64,000 nucleotides of DNA from WHSW01 sp963846565 (GCA_963846565.1 CAWJWL010000005.1:744001-808000), one strand, 5' to 3'. Counted from the first letter of the stretch, positions 42,430 through 50,553 are shown. Made by a program: numbers and translations. Notes: a model not told the origin generated them from the sequence alone.

Positions 42430-43325
42430 GCGCCGCCGTCGCGAGCACGCGCATCGGGACCCGCGGGAGCGCCCTCGCGCGCGCGCAGGCGGGGGCCGTC
42501 GCGGCTGCCCTCGGTGACGCTCAGCTGGTCGCGATCCGGACCGAGGACGGCGACGTCGGCGACAAGGCCCGCTTCGTCCGCGGGATCGACCGCGCGCTCG
42601 TCGCCGGCGAGGTCGAGCTCGCGGTCCACTCCGCCAAGGACCTCCCCGGCGAGCTCGCCGACGGCGTCGTCGTCGCCTGCGTTCCCGGTCGCGAGGATCC
42701 TCGCGACGCGCTCGTCGGTGCCCCGGCCTCGGTCGAGGAGATTGCGGCGGGCATGCGGATCGGGACGTCGTCGCTTCGCCGCCGCTCGCAGCTCCTCGCC
42801 CTGCGCCCGGACTGCGAGATCGTGCCGCTGCGCGGCAACGTGGACACGCGCCTGGGAAAGCTCGAAGCCGGCGAGTACGACGCGATCGTCCTCGCGGCCG
42901 CCGGCCTGCGCCGGCTCGGGCGCGACGACGAGATCTCCTTCTACTTCACGCTCGCGGAGATGACCCCGGCCCCGGGCCAGGGGACGCTCGTGATCGAGGC
43001 GCGTGACGGCGACGAGGAGTCGGCCACGGTGGCGGGCCGAATCGCCGACAGCGGCGCGCGCACGGAGCTCACGGCCGAGCGCGCCGCGGTCCGCGCGCTC
43101 GAGGCGAGCTGCGACACGCCAGTCGGGGTCTGTGCCCGCTTCGACGGTGCCGAGCTCGTCGTCCACGGATACGCCGGCCTCCCTGACGGCAGCGAGTGGG
43201 TCCGCGACGTCGTCCGCGGGGACCCGGAGCAGGCAGGGGCGCTCGGCGCCGGACTCGCCGAGCGGATGATCCTCACGGGCGCCGGCGACCTGCTCCGGCG
43301 GGCCGCGGCGGAGGTCGGCTCGTGA
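42426..43325 (+). CDS. hemC: Hydroxymethylbilane synthase (porphobilinogen deaminase)
   Basis: 299 residues from a GTG start, slightly short for the family because the segment before the catalytic loop is reduced (EDGDVGDKARFVRGIDRALV). It polymerises four porphobilinogens. Visible are RIGTRGSALARAQA, VHSAKDLP with the catalytic Asp72, GTSSLRRRSQL, the LRGNVDTRLGKL phosphate-binding region, and ALEASCDTPVGV with the dipyrromethane-anchoring Cys229. It overlaps both neighbours by four bases, so hemA, hemC and cobA-hemD are translated together. Confidence 0.94.
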   Translation: MSAAVASTRIGTRGSALARAQAGAVAAALGDAQLVAIRTEDGDVGDKARFVRGIDRALVAGEVELAVHSAKDLPGELADGVVVACVPGREDPRDALVGAPASVEEIAAGMRIGTSSLRRRSQLLALRPDCEIVPLRGNVDTRLGKLEAGEYDAIVLAAAGLRRLGRDDEISFYFTLAEMTPAPGQGTLVIEARDGDEESATVAGRIADSGARTELTAERAAVRALEASCDTPVGVCARFDGAELVVHGYAGLPDGSEWVRDVVRGDPEQAGALGAGLAERMILTGAGDLLRRAAAEVGS

Positions 43326-44830
43326 GCGCGCGCCCCGGCGTCGCCTACCTGGTCGGCGCGGGACCCGGCGACCCGGGGCTGATGACGCGACGCTCGCTGG
43401 AGCTGATCGCGAGCGCCGACGTGATCCTGCACGATCGCCTGATCCCGGCCGGTGCTCTCGACGGCGCCAGGCCCGATGCCGAGCTCGTCTACGTCGGCAA
43501 GCAGCCGGGCGTGCCCGCCGTCGAGCAGGGCGAGATCGAGGCGCTCATGGTCGAGCACGCCGGCGCCGGTCGCAGCGTCGTCCGGTTAAAGGGGGGCGAC
43601 CCGTTCGTCTTCGGGCGCGGCGGCGAGGAGGCGGAGGCGCTCGCCGCAGCGGGCATCGCCTTCGAGGTCGTCCCCGGCGTCACCGCAGGCGTTGCAGCAC
43701 CGGCCTACGCCGGGATCCCGGTGACGCACCGTGACGAGGCGTCGGCGGTCGCGTTCATCACCGGACACGAGGACCCGATGAAGGGCGAGACGGCGATCGA
43801 TTGGGACGCTCTCGCCCGCTTCCCTGGGACGCTCGTCTTCTACATGGGGGTGAAGAACCTGCCGCTGATCGCCGAGCGGCTCGTGCTCGCCGGGCGCCCG
43901 GGAAGCGAGCCGGCCGCCGCGATCGGGCGGGGGACCCAACCCGGCCAACGCGCGGTGGTGGCAACGCTGGGAGCGCTGCCGGTCGCCGTGGCGGAAGCCG
44001 GGATCGGCGCGCCGGCGATCCTCCTCTTCGGCCCGGTCGCGGCGCGCCGGGAGACGCTGGCCTGGTTCGAGCGCCGCCCGCTCCACGGCAAGCGCGTCGT
44101 CGTCACCCGCGCCCGCGCCCAGTCGAGCGGCCTCGCCTCGGGCCTGCGCGACCTCGGGGCCGACGTGGTCGAGCTGCCGGCGATCCGGATCCAGCCGAGG
44201 CTCGAGAACGCCGAGGTGCGTGCGGCGGTTGAGTCACTGCACGCCTACGCCCTCGTCTGCGTGACCAGCCCGAACGGCGCCCGGCTGCTGTTCGAGGCGA
44301 TGGCGATCCATGGCCGTGACGCCCGCGCGCTCGCCAACGCCACCGTCGCCGCGATCGGCCCGGGCACCGCGGCCGCGCTCGCCGACCGCGGCGTGATCGC
44401 CGACATCGTCCCCGAGCGCTTCGTCGCCGAGGCACTGGTCGAGGCGCTCGCAGAGGTCGACGTCGCCGGGCGCCCGGTCCTCGTGGCTCGCGCCGCCGAG
44501 GCCCGCGACGTGCTCCCGGAGGCGCTCGCCGAGCGGCGTGCCGATGTGGACGTCGTCGCCCTTTATGAGACCGTGCGCGAGCAGCCCGACGAAGCGGCGC
44601 TCGCGGCCGCGCAGGGCGCCGACTACGTCACCTTCACCTCCTCCTCGACCGTGCGCAACTTCGTCGACGCGGTCGGCGACCGCTTCCCGAGCGGGGCGCG
44701 GATCGTCTCGATCGGGCCGATCACCAGCGACGCCGTCCGCGAAGCCGGGCTCGAGGTCGCGGTCGAGGCCGAGCGCCACACCCCGGACGGGTTGCTCGAA
44801 GTGCTGCGCGCCGACGCACGCGACCGCTAG
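43322..44830 (+). CDS. cobA-hemD: Fused uroporphyrinogen-III C-methyltransferase and uroporphyrinogen-III synthase
   Basis: 502 residues from GTG 43322, which overlaps the hemC stop. Residues 1-245 are the SUMT domain: YLVGAGPGDPGLMTRR, then VRLKGGDPFVFGRGGEEAE and PVTHRDEASAVAFITGH. It methylates uroporphyrinogen III to precorrin-2 for siroheme and cobamides. Residues from about 248 are HemD: VVVTRARAQSSGLASGLRDL and later the CVTSPNGARLLFEAM and TFTSSSTVRNF elements, closing hydroxymethylbilane to uroporphyrinogen III. The CobA-HemD fusion is common in Actinomycetota and Firmicutes. hemB and later genes are not in the window. Confidence 0.93.
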   Translation: MSARPGVAYLVGAGPGDPGLMTRRSLELIASADVILHDRLIPAGALDGARPDAELVYVGKQPGVPAVEQGEIEALMVEHAGAGRSVVRLKGGDPFVFGRGGEEAEALAAAGIAFEVVPGVTAGVAAPAYAGIPVTHRDEASAVAFITGHEDPMKGETAIDWDALARFPGTLVFYMGVKNLPLIAERLVLAGRPGSEPAAAIGRGTQPGQRAVVATLGALPVAVAEAGIGAPAILLFGPVAARRETLAWFERRPLHGKRVVVTRARAQSSGLASGLRDLGADVVELPAIRIQPRLENAEVRAAVESLHAYALVCVTSPNGARLLFEAMAIHGRDARALANATVAAIGPGTAAALADRGVIADIVPERFVAEALVEALAEVDVAGRPVLVARAAEARDVLPEALAERRADVDVVALYETVREQPDEAALAAAQGADYVTFTSSSTVRNFVDAVGDRFPSGARIVSIGPITSDAVREAGLEVAVEAERHTPDGLLEVLRADARDR

Positions 44831-44840
44831 GCTCAGCCCC

Positions 44841-45836
44841 GTGCGGCAAGGATGCCTGATCGCGGGACTGATGCTCGTGCTGTGCGCCGTGGGGGTCGCC
44901 TCCGCGAGCGAGTCACCGGCCGAGCGCGAGCGCCCGGCCGCCGGATGCGTCTTCCTGCCCGCCCAGCACATCCTCGCGGTCACGGTCAAGGCCGGCACCG
45001 GGGCGCCGGACGGGGAGGCCGACGAGCTCTACCCACCCGGCGACGGGCAGGCCTACGTCGCCCGCTCCGGCGAGATGCTCGGCGTCTTCGGCGGGCCGGA
45101 CGCGACGCCGGTCGGCTGCATCGGTGGGCAGGCGACGGTGAGGAACACCGACTACATCCTCGTCCGCGCCGGCAACCGGGTCGAGCGACCCGAGCTGGCG
45201 CTCGACATGCGCCGCGGCCTGCTCGCCCCCGGGTTCACCGACGAGCGCGACGGGGCCTCCGAGATTGAGGTCTTCAGCGATCTCGGTCGCCGCGGTCGCG
45301 TTGTCGTCGCGACCACCAGTGGCGCCGACGACGTCACCATCGGCCCCCGCGCCACCGGCGAGGTCGTCAACGTGAATGCCGGGGAGGCGGTCGACGACCC
45401 GGATGTCTTCGGCCGCCCGGGAGCGTTCCTCGTCTACGGCGGCGCCGGCCCGGACAGGATCGATGCCGCCGCCTCGCGCGGCGCGAAGCTGATCGGGGGC
45501 GGTGGCCCGGACCTGCTCGTCGGATCGGCCCGCACGGACCTGCTTCAGGGCGACGGGGGAGCGGACGTGCTCGTCGCCGGCGCCGGCACCGACATCGTCC
45601 TCGGCCTCGACCGCGTCGCGGACCGGATCGATTGCGGCGCAGGGAACGACATCTTCGTCGTCGTCGATCCCGCGGATCTGCTCGCCGGCTGCGAGCGCAC
45701 CGAGCTCGAGGATCCGCTCGCCGATCGGCGCGCCGCGGTCGATCGACTCGCGGGCCGTCAGGCGCTGCTGGCGACGCCGATGCCGGCGGCAACGGCGTCC
45801 GGGCGGACGCAGAACGAGCCGTCGGCGAAGCCCTGA
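44841..45836 (+). CDS. Secreted RTX-like calcium-binding protein
   Basis: 331 residues from GTG 44841, with a signal peptide ending near VASASES. The first 170 residues contain two Cys and no recognisable domain. From about residue 195 Gly/Asp nonapeptides appear (YGGAGPDRIDAAA, IGGGGPDLLVGSARTDLLQG, GGADVLVAGAGTD, DCGAGNDIFVV), forming a short RTX-type calcium beta roll. It begins 10 bp after cobA-hemD and may be co-transcribed, though its role has no link to heme that I can see. Its last 79 bp overlap the convergent AhpD-like gene, and the C-terminal tail there is low complexity. Confidence 0.7.
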   Translation: MRQGCLIAGLMLVLCAVGVASASESPAERERPAAGCVFLPAQHILAVTVKAGTGAPDGEADELYPPGDGQAYVARSGEMLGVFGGPDATPVGCIGGQATVRNTDYILVRAGNRVERPELALDMRRGLLAPGFTDERDGASEIEVFSDLGRRGRVVVATTSGADDVTIGPRATGEVVNVNAGEAVDDPDVFGRPGAFLVYGGAGPDRIDAAASRGAKLIGGGGPDLLVGSARTDLLQGDGGADVLVAGAGTDIVLGLDRVADRIDCGAGNDIFVVVDPADLLAGCERTELEDPLADRRAAVDRLAGRQALLATPMPAATASGRTQNEPSAKP

Positions 45837-46831
45837 CTCTCGATCCCGAACGCCCAGTTGAAGCGGGCGCGGTAGTTCTCCAGCGCGATGATGTTCGTCA
45901 GCTCGACGAGCTGCGGCTCGTCGAAGTGCTCGCGCAGGCGCGCGAAGAGCTCGTCCGGGACCTCGACCGGCGAACGTGAGACGCCGGTCGCGTAGTCCAT
46001 CACCAGCTTCTCCACGGGGCTGAAGCGCGCGCTCGTCGTGTACGTCGGGACCTCCCGTAGGTCATCCTCGAAGACGCCGGCCGCCTCGCTGATCGCGGAG
46101 CCGAAGTTGCAGCACCACTCGCAGCCGGGAACCATCGCCGCGCGCAGCTCGGCGAGGTGTTTGAGGCGCTCCGGCACGAGGTGCGAACGCTCGGCCGCCT
46201 GCTCCATCGCCGCGTAGCCGAGCATCACCTTCGGATGGTGGGCGTAGATCCGCAGCGGGTCGACGACATCGCCAAAGCGCTTCCGCGACTCCCGGTATGC
46301 CGTGCGGATCAGCGGGCTCCGGGTGCTCTCGGGGACGCCCTCGATGCGCGCGTTCGTCCCGGCGCCGGGCGCCGCGGAGCGCGCCGGGGCGGCGGGCGGA
46401 GCGACCCGCATCCGGTAGAGCAGCCAGAGCGGCAGCAGCACGGTCGCGCCGAGGGTGATCACGTTCGCGACGGCGTCCCCGGTCTCGTAGGCCTCGAGGT
46501 TGAACATGTGCCAGACCGCGTGGGGGAGCGCGAACAGCAGGTAGGCGCCGATCGCCGTCAGGACCATGCGCCGCTCGAGGGTCACCGCGGCGACGAGCAG
46601 CACCAGCGCGGTCGCCAGCGTCAGGCCGCCGAAGTCGCGCATCAGGTGCTCGTTGTAGGCGGGCAGCGCCTCGACCCAGCCGCGGCCGAGGGGAAAGCTG
46701 CCATAGAAGGACGCGGGGAAGAAGAGCGCCCAGAATCCGTTCACCAACTGGATCGCACCGAGCGCCCCGAGGACGGCCCGGAACTCGACCGGGTGACGGT
46801 CGATTGCCCGCTGTCGGTCTCGGTCATGCAT
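45758..46831 (-). CDS. Membrane protein fused to a carboxymuconolactone decarboxylase/AhpD-like domain
   Basis: 357 residues. The first 140 residues hold four membrane helices (AIQLVNGFWALFF, GGLTLATALVLLVAAVTL, ALPHAVWHMF, NVITLGATVLLPLWLLY). After an Ala/Pro linker comes an AhpD/CMD-type domain: LAELRAAMVPGCEWCCNFGS, whose CEWC gives the CxxC pair of alkylhydroperoxidase-like proteins, followed by SPVEKLVMDYATGVS and NIIALENYRARFNWAFGI. Peroxide reduction is plausible, but the family also has decarboxylases. The fusion to a membrane bundle is unusual. It overlaps its TetR gene by eight bases, so the two form an operon. Confidence 0.75.
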   Translation of the reverse strand: MHDRDRQRAIDRHPVEFRAVLGALGAIQLVNGFWALFFPASFYGSFPLGRGWVEALPAYNEHLMRDFGGLTLATALVLLVAAVTLERRMVLTAIGAYLLFALPHAVWHMFNLEAYETGDAVANVITLGATVLLPLWLLYRMRVAPPAAPARSAAPGAGTNARIEGVPESTRSPLIRTAYRESRKRFGDVVDPLRIYAHHPKVMLGYAAMEQAAERSHLVPERLKHLAELRAAMVPGCEWCCNFGSAISEAAGVFEDDLREVPTYTTSARFSPVEKLVMDYATGVSRSPVEVPDELFARLREHFDEPQLVELTNIIALENYRARFNWAFGIESQGFADGSFCVRPDAVAAGIGVASSA

Positions 46832-47435
46832 GTGCGGCGCTCCTTTCGAGGTTCTCGATCAAGGCGAAGTTGGAGTCCACCCAGGCGGCGGCGAAGCGCT
46901 CGTCGTCGACGCCGTCCTCACCGAAGAGGGTCTGCTGGATGCTGAAGCCGACGAGCGCGGAGCAGACGACGCGCGCGGTCGCCGCCGGATCGGGGAACTC
47001 TGCGCCGCGCTCGGAGGCGTAGCGGCGAAGCGCCTCCTCGGTCAGGCGCAGCGCCCGGTCGACGATCGCCTCGTGGAAGCGCGCGGCGAGGGCCGGCATC
47101 CGATCGCCGTCCTTCATCACGACGCGGACGAGCTCGCGCTCGCGGCGGAGCTCCGCGAGCCCCCAGCGCGCGGTCAAAGTCAGCTCCGCCCGCAGGTCCC
47201 CGAGCGGGGCGACCTCGAGGCGCCGGTTGAACTCGTCGATCGCCGCGATCCGCTCGCCGAATGCCGCCTCGAGCAGGGCCTCCTTGCTGGGGAAGTGCTT
47301 GTAGAGGCCGCCCGAGCGGGGTGAGAGGCCGGCCGCGGCCTCGATCTCGCCCACCGAGGTGCCGCGGAATCCGCGCTCGGCGAAGAGCTCGAGCGCCGCC
47401 TCGAGGATCCGGGCTCGTGTCGTCTCGGCGCTCAT
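46824..47435 (-). CDS. TetR-family transcriptional regulator
   Basis: 203 residues from ATG 47435. The DNA-binding domain is clear: TRARILEAALELFAERGFRG, then TSVGEIEAAAGLSPRSGGLY and KHFPSKEALLEAAF. The ligand domain is helical and unassigned. An upstream in-frame extension into the operator region was rejected. A perfect inverted repeat (47440-47457) starts 5 nt before the ATG and is the likely binding site, so it probably represses itself and its membrane/AhpD-like partner, and perhaps the divergent SAM hydroxide adenosyltransferase gene. Confidence 0.87.
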   Translation of the reverse strand: MSAETTRARILEAALELFAERGFRGTSVGEIEAAAGLSPRSGGLYKHFPSKEALLEAAFGERIAAIDEFNRRLEVAPLGDLRAELTLTARWGLAELRRERELVRVVMKDGDRMPALAARFHEAIVDRALRLTEEALRRYASERGAEFPDPAATARVVCSALVGFSIQQTLFGEDGVDDERFAAAWVDSNFALIENLERSAAHA

Positions 47436-47439
47436 CGCA

Positions 47440-47457
47440 GGTAATCGTCTGATTACC
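47440..47457. promoter_or_regulatory. Probable TetR operator (inverted repeat)
   Basis: GGTAATC (47440-47446) and GATTACC (47451-47457) form a perfect 7-bp inverted repeat around GTCT. A third related half (GTAACC, 47462-47467) follows. The site lies directly before the tetR start and in the divergent gap to the gene at 47506. Binding by this TetR is inferred from position. Confidence 0.6.
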
Positions 47458-47505
47458 AATTGTAACCATGCGTTTCCACGGGCGCAACGGCAATAGTTTG
47501 CCGCC

Positions 47506-48318
47506 ATGACCCTCCCGATCACCTTCCTTTCCGACTACGGCGCAGGGGACGAGTTCGCCGGCGTCTGCCGGGCCGTGATCGCCCGCATCGCCCCCGAGGC
47601 GCGGGTGATCGACCTCAGCCACGGGGTTCCCCGCCACGACGTCGCCGCCGGCGCCCGTGTGCTCGCCGACGCCCTGCCCTTCGCGCCCGCAGGCGTGCAC
47701 CTCGCCGTCGTCGACCCCGGTGTCGGCTCGTCCCGGAAGGCGATCGCCGTGCGTACGCGCGCCGAGGGCCGCCTCTTGGTCGGTCCCGACAACGGGCTCC
47801 TCGGCGCAGCGGTCGACCGCTTCGGTGGCGCCGCGGAGGCCGTCGACGTCTCGCTTTCGTCCGTGCGCCTCGAGCCGATCTCGGCGACCTTCCACGGCCG
47901 CGACGTCTTCGCCCCGGTCGCCGCCCACCTCGCAGCCGGCTCGCGGCTGGGGGAGTTGGGCGAACCGGTCGACGCATCCGGCCTCCTCGCCCTCCCCCGG
48001 CAGGCGCCCTCAATCGATCCCGGCCGCCGCGCGCAGACCTCGGTCGTCGACGTCGACCGGTTCGGCAACGCGGGCCTCGACCTCGACGCCGACCAGGTCC
48101 TCGACACGGGCCTGAAGCTCGGGCGCCGGCTCCGGGTCGAGGTCGGCGGCGAGACCCACGACGCGATCTACGCGCTCACGTTCGCCGACGTCGGCGGGGG
48201 CGAGTTGCTCGTCTACCTCGACTCGAACCGGCGACTCGCCCTCGCGGTCAATCGCGGCAGCGCTGCGGAGCGGCTTGCGATCGCCGTCGGCGACCCGGTC
48301 GTCCTGCGCCCACACTGA
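47506..48318 (+). CDS. SAM hydroxide adenosyltransferase (DUF62 family)
   Basis: 270 residues. The family start ITFLSDYGAGDEFAGVCRAV is present, then DLSHGVPRHDVAAGARVLAD, VVDPGVGSSRKAIAV, GPDNGLLGAA and TFHGRDVFAPVAAHLA. These supply the Asp/Arg/His set that uses water to split S-adenosylmethionine into adenosine and methionine, related to fluorinase and chlorinase. The physiological reason for the reaction is unclear. TAGTTT at 47494-47499 ends 6 nt before the ATG, suggesting a leaderless transcript. It is followed after 2 bp by birA. Confidence 0.9.
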   Translation: MTLPITFLSDYGAGDEFAGVCRAVIARIAPEARVIDLSHGVPRHDVAAGARVLADALPFAPAGVHLAVVDPGVGSSRKAIAVRTRAEGRLLVGPDNGLLGAAVDRFGGAAEAVDVSLSSVRLEPISATFHGRDVFAPVAAHLAAGSRLGELGEPVDASGLLALPRQAPSIDPGRRAQTSVVDVDRFGNAGLDLDADQVLDTGLKLGRRLRVEVGGETHDAIYALTFADVGGGELLVYLDSNRRLALAVNRGSAAERLAIAVGDPVVLRPH

Positions 48319-48320
48319 GC

Positions 48321-49022
48321 GTGGACTCGTTCGGACATCCCCATCGCCACCTCCGGGTGACCGAGTCGACCAACGACGTCGCCCGCGAACTCGCGAACGC
48401 CGGTGCTCCCAGCGGCGCCGTCGTCACCGCCGACGCGCAGAGCGCCGGGCGCGGCCGGAGGGGCAGGGTCTGGAGCGCCCCGCCCGGAAAGGCCCTCCTC
48501 TACTCGGCGGTCTTGAGCCCGCTGCGCGTCGAGCACGCACTGCTGCCGCTCGCCGTGGCGGTCGCGGCGTGTGAGGCGCTCGAGTCACTCTCCGACCACG
48601 GCTGCCGAATCAAGTGGCCGAACGACGTCTGGATCGACGAGCGCAAGGTCGCCGGCATCCTGATCGAGGCGCGCCCGCCGGAGTGGGCGGTGATCGGCGT
48701 CGGCGTCAACGTCAACGTCGCACCCGACGACTTCCCCGCCGACCTGCGCTGGCCGGCCGTCTCGGTCGGCGGGACGACGGTCGCGGCGGTCCGCGACGCG
48801 CTCAGCGCCGCCCTCGGCCGGTGGGTGGCGCTGGCCCGCGAGGAGCTGCTCCCCGCCTTCCGCGATCGCGACGCCCTCCGCGGGCGGCCGGTCACCTGGG
48901 AGGACGGGGAGGGGACCGCGGCAGGGATCGCCGACGACGGCAACCTGCTCGTCGAGCTCGACGATGGCGACCGCGTCAGTCTAGGTTCGGGCGAAGTCAG
49001 CGTCCGCGTCGCCGAGCGCTGA
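48321..49022 (+). CDS. birA: Biotin--[acetyl-CoA-carboxylase] ligase
   Basis: 233 residues from a GTG start. It activates biotin with ATP and attaches it to the carrier of biotin-dependent carboxylases. TESTNDVARELA, then SAGRGRRGRVWSAPPGKALL (the biotinyl-AMP loop), IKWPNDVWIDERKVAGILIE and VIGVGVNVNV are diagnostic. There is no N-terminal helix-turn-helix, so it is a type I ligase without repressor function. The C-terminal SH3-like cap is present. A hairpin follows the stop. Confidence 0.93.
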   Translation: MDSFGHPHRHLRVTESTNDVARELANAGAPSGAVVTADAQSAGRGRRGRVWSAPPGKALLYSAVLSPLRVEHALLPLAVAVAACEALESLSDHGCRIKWPNDVWIDERKVAGILIEARPPEWAVIGVGVNVNVAPDDFPADLRWPAVSVGGTTVAAVRDALSAALGRWVALAREELLPAFRDRDALRGRPVTWEDGEGTAAGIADDGNLLVELDDGDRVSLGSGEVSVRVAER

Positions 49023-49031
49023 GCCCCACGA

Positions 49032-49051
49032 GCTGCGGCTTCAGCCGCAGC
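49032..49051. terminator. Hairpin between convergent birA and merR
   Basis: GCTGCGGCT (49032-49040) pairs perfectly with AGCCGCAGC (49043-49051) around two bases. It sits 10 nt after the birA stop and covers the merR stop codon on the other strand. It could end transcription from both sides, though no U tract is present. Confidence 0.5.
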
Positions 49052-49433
49052 CGCCGTCCGAGCAGACGCCGCGGTAGAGGTCGATCTTGTAATCGATCAG
49101 CTCGAGGTTGCGGCGCACCTCGCGCAGCTGCGCGCGGACCTCGGCTCGGTGCGCCTCGAGCAGAGCGAGTCGCCGCTCCTCGTTGCCCTCGCCGTCGCGG
49201 ACGAGCTCCGCGTACTCGCGGATGCGGCGGATCGGCATCCCGGTCGCGCGCAGCTTCCTCACGACGACGACCCACTCCACGTCCTGAGCCGTGAAGCGCC
49301 GGTGCCCGGAGACATTGCGCTCGATCGGCGTCAGCAGGTCCGCACGCTCGTAGTAGCGCAGCGTGTGGGCGCTCACTCCCGCCTCGGCCGCGGCCTCGGC
49401 GATCGTCATTTCGGGGGCTTCGGTAGTGGCCAT
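49041..49433 (-). CDS. MerR-family transcriptional regulator
   Basis: 130 residues. MTIAEAAAEAGVSAHTLRYY is the MerR helix-turn-helix, followed by ERADLLTPIERNVSGHRRF (wing) and a long dimer helix (RRIREYAELVRDGEGNEER). The C-terminus ends RGVCSDGGCG, two Cys separated by four residues, which could sense thiol-reactive compounds or metal. It controls, by position, the divergent aldo-keto reductase gene. Its own -10 box ends 6 nt before the ATG, so its mRNA is probably leaderless. Relatives near aldo-keto reductases respond to aldehydes, which is a reasonable guess here. Confidence 0.9.
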   Translation of the reverse strand: MATTEAPEMTIAEAAAEAGVSAHTLRYYERADLLTPIERNVSGHRRFTAQDVEWVVVVRKLRATGMPIRRIREYAELVRDGEGNEERRLALLEAHRAEVRAQLREVRRNLELIDYKIDLYRGVCSDGGCG

Positions 49434-49439
49434 ATCAGC

Positions 49440-49470
49440 AGGCTAGGACTTAGAGCGCGCTCGAAGTCAA
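49440..49470 (-). promoter_or_regulatory. merR promoter with MerR-type 19-bp spacer
   Basis: On the minus strand TTGACT (49470-49465) and TAGCCT (49445-49440) are 19 bp apart. The spacer holds the dyad GAGCGCGCTC (49453-49462) inside a longer near-palindrome (49447-49468, 10 of 11 pairs). A 19-bp spacer with a central dyad is the hallmark of MerR-controlled promoters. The -10 box is 6 nt before the merR ATG. Confidence 0.8.
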
Positions 49471-49491
49471 GCAATTGTGTTCGCGGAGCCC

Positions 49492-49522
49492 TTGACTTAG
49501 AGCGCGCTCCAACTCCTACGGT
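49492..49522 (+). promoter_or_regulatory. Aldo-keto reductase promoter with MerR-type 19-bp spacer
   Basis: TTGACT (49492-49497) and TACGGT (49517-49522) are 19 bp apart, with the same dyad GAGCGCGCTC at 49500-49509. It mirrors the merR promoter; the two dyad centres are 47 bp apart. MerR would untwist the long spacer to activate the reductase gene at 49559. Confidence 0.8.
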
Positions 49523-49558
49523 GGTTGAGAACCGCGAAATAGGCCACGAAAGGCAGCC

Positions 49559-50551
49559 ATGGAACAGCGCAAACTCGGACCTGAACTGACCGTCTCGGCG
49601 ATCGGACTGGGATGCATGGGAATGTCCGCCTGGTACGGCGAGACGGACGAGCAGGAGTCGATCAGGGCGATTCACAGGGCCCCGGAGATCGGCATCAACT
49701 TCCTCGACACGGCGGAGCTCTACGGGCCCTACGAGAACGAGAAGCTCGTCGGCAAGGCAATCGCGGGCCGTCGCGACGACTACGTGATCGCGACCAAGTT
49801 CGGCGTTCGCTACGACGGCGCCGTAGGCGCCGCCGATGCGCGCGTCCTCGACGGGTCGCCCGAAAACGTGCGCCGGTCGATCGAGGGATCGCTCGAGCGC
49901 CTCGGCACCGACCACGTCGATCTCTACTACCAGCACCGCATGGACCCGACCGTCCCGATCGAGGAGACGGTTGGCGCACTGGCGGGGCTGGTGGAGGAGG
50001 GCAAGGTGCGGTACCTCGGTCTGAGCGAGGCGGGGCCGAAGACCATCCGCCGGGCCCATGCCGTGCATCCGATCGCCGCGGTGCAGAGCGAGTACTCCCT
50101 GTGGAGCCGCGACATCGAGGATGCGGTCGTGCCGACGCTCCGTGAGCTCGGCATCGGGCTCGTCTCCTACTCACCCCTGGGCCGGGGCTTCCTCACCGGC
50201 CGCTTCGAGAAGCCTGAGGATCTCGACGCAGACGACTTTCGGCGGAGCGACGCTCAGCCGAGGTTCGCGGACGAGAACTTCGACCAGAACCTCGAGCTCG
50301 TCGCCAAGGTCCGGGAGATCGCCGAGGAGAAGGACGTCACCGCGGCGCAGCTCGCGCTCGCGTGGGTCCTCGCCCGCGGCGAGGAGATCGTCCCGATCCC
50401 GGGCACGAAGCGGCGCTCCTACCTCGAGCAGAACGCCGAGGCGGCCGCGCTCGGGCTCTCGAGTGACGATCTCGCCCGGATCGATGCGGAGCTGCCGGAG
50501 CCGGCCGGCACCCGCTACGACGAGGCGAGCATGGCGGGCCTCTACCGCTGA
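49559..50551 (+). CDS. Aldo-keto reductase
   Basis: 330 residues. The catalytic tetrad is readable: Asp50 and Tyr55 in NFLDTAELYGPYENE, Lys80 in IATKFGVR and His126 in LYYQHRMD. NADPH-binding elements SYSPLGRGFLTGRF and PIPGTKRRSYLEQN follow. The sequence style (GLGCMGMSAWYG) fits the AKR11/AKR13 type that reduces reactive aldehydes and ketones. The divergent MerR regulator and shared operator suggest induction by a toxic carbonyl. AAAGG precedes the ATG. It converges with the helicase gene, leaving 2 bp. Confidence 0.92.
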   Translation: MEQRKLGPELTVSAIGLGCMGMSAWYGETDEQESIRAIHRAPEIGINFLDTAELYGPYENEKLVGKAIAGRRDDYVIATKFGVRYDGAVGAADARVLDGSPENVRRSIEGSLERLGTDHVDLYYQHRMDPTVPIEETVGALAGLVEEGKVRYLGLSEAGPKTIRRAHAVHPIAAVQSEYSLWSRDIEDAVVPTLRELGIGLVSYSPLGRGFLTGRFEKPEDLDADDFRRSDAQPRFADENFDQNLELVAKVREIAEEKDVTAAQLALAWVLARGEEIVPIPGTKRRSYLEQNAEAAALGLSSDDLARIDAELPEPAGTRYDEASMAGLYR

Positions 50552-50553
50552 GG

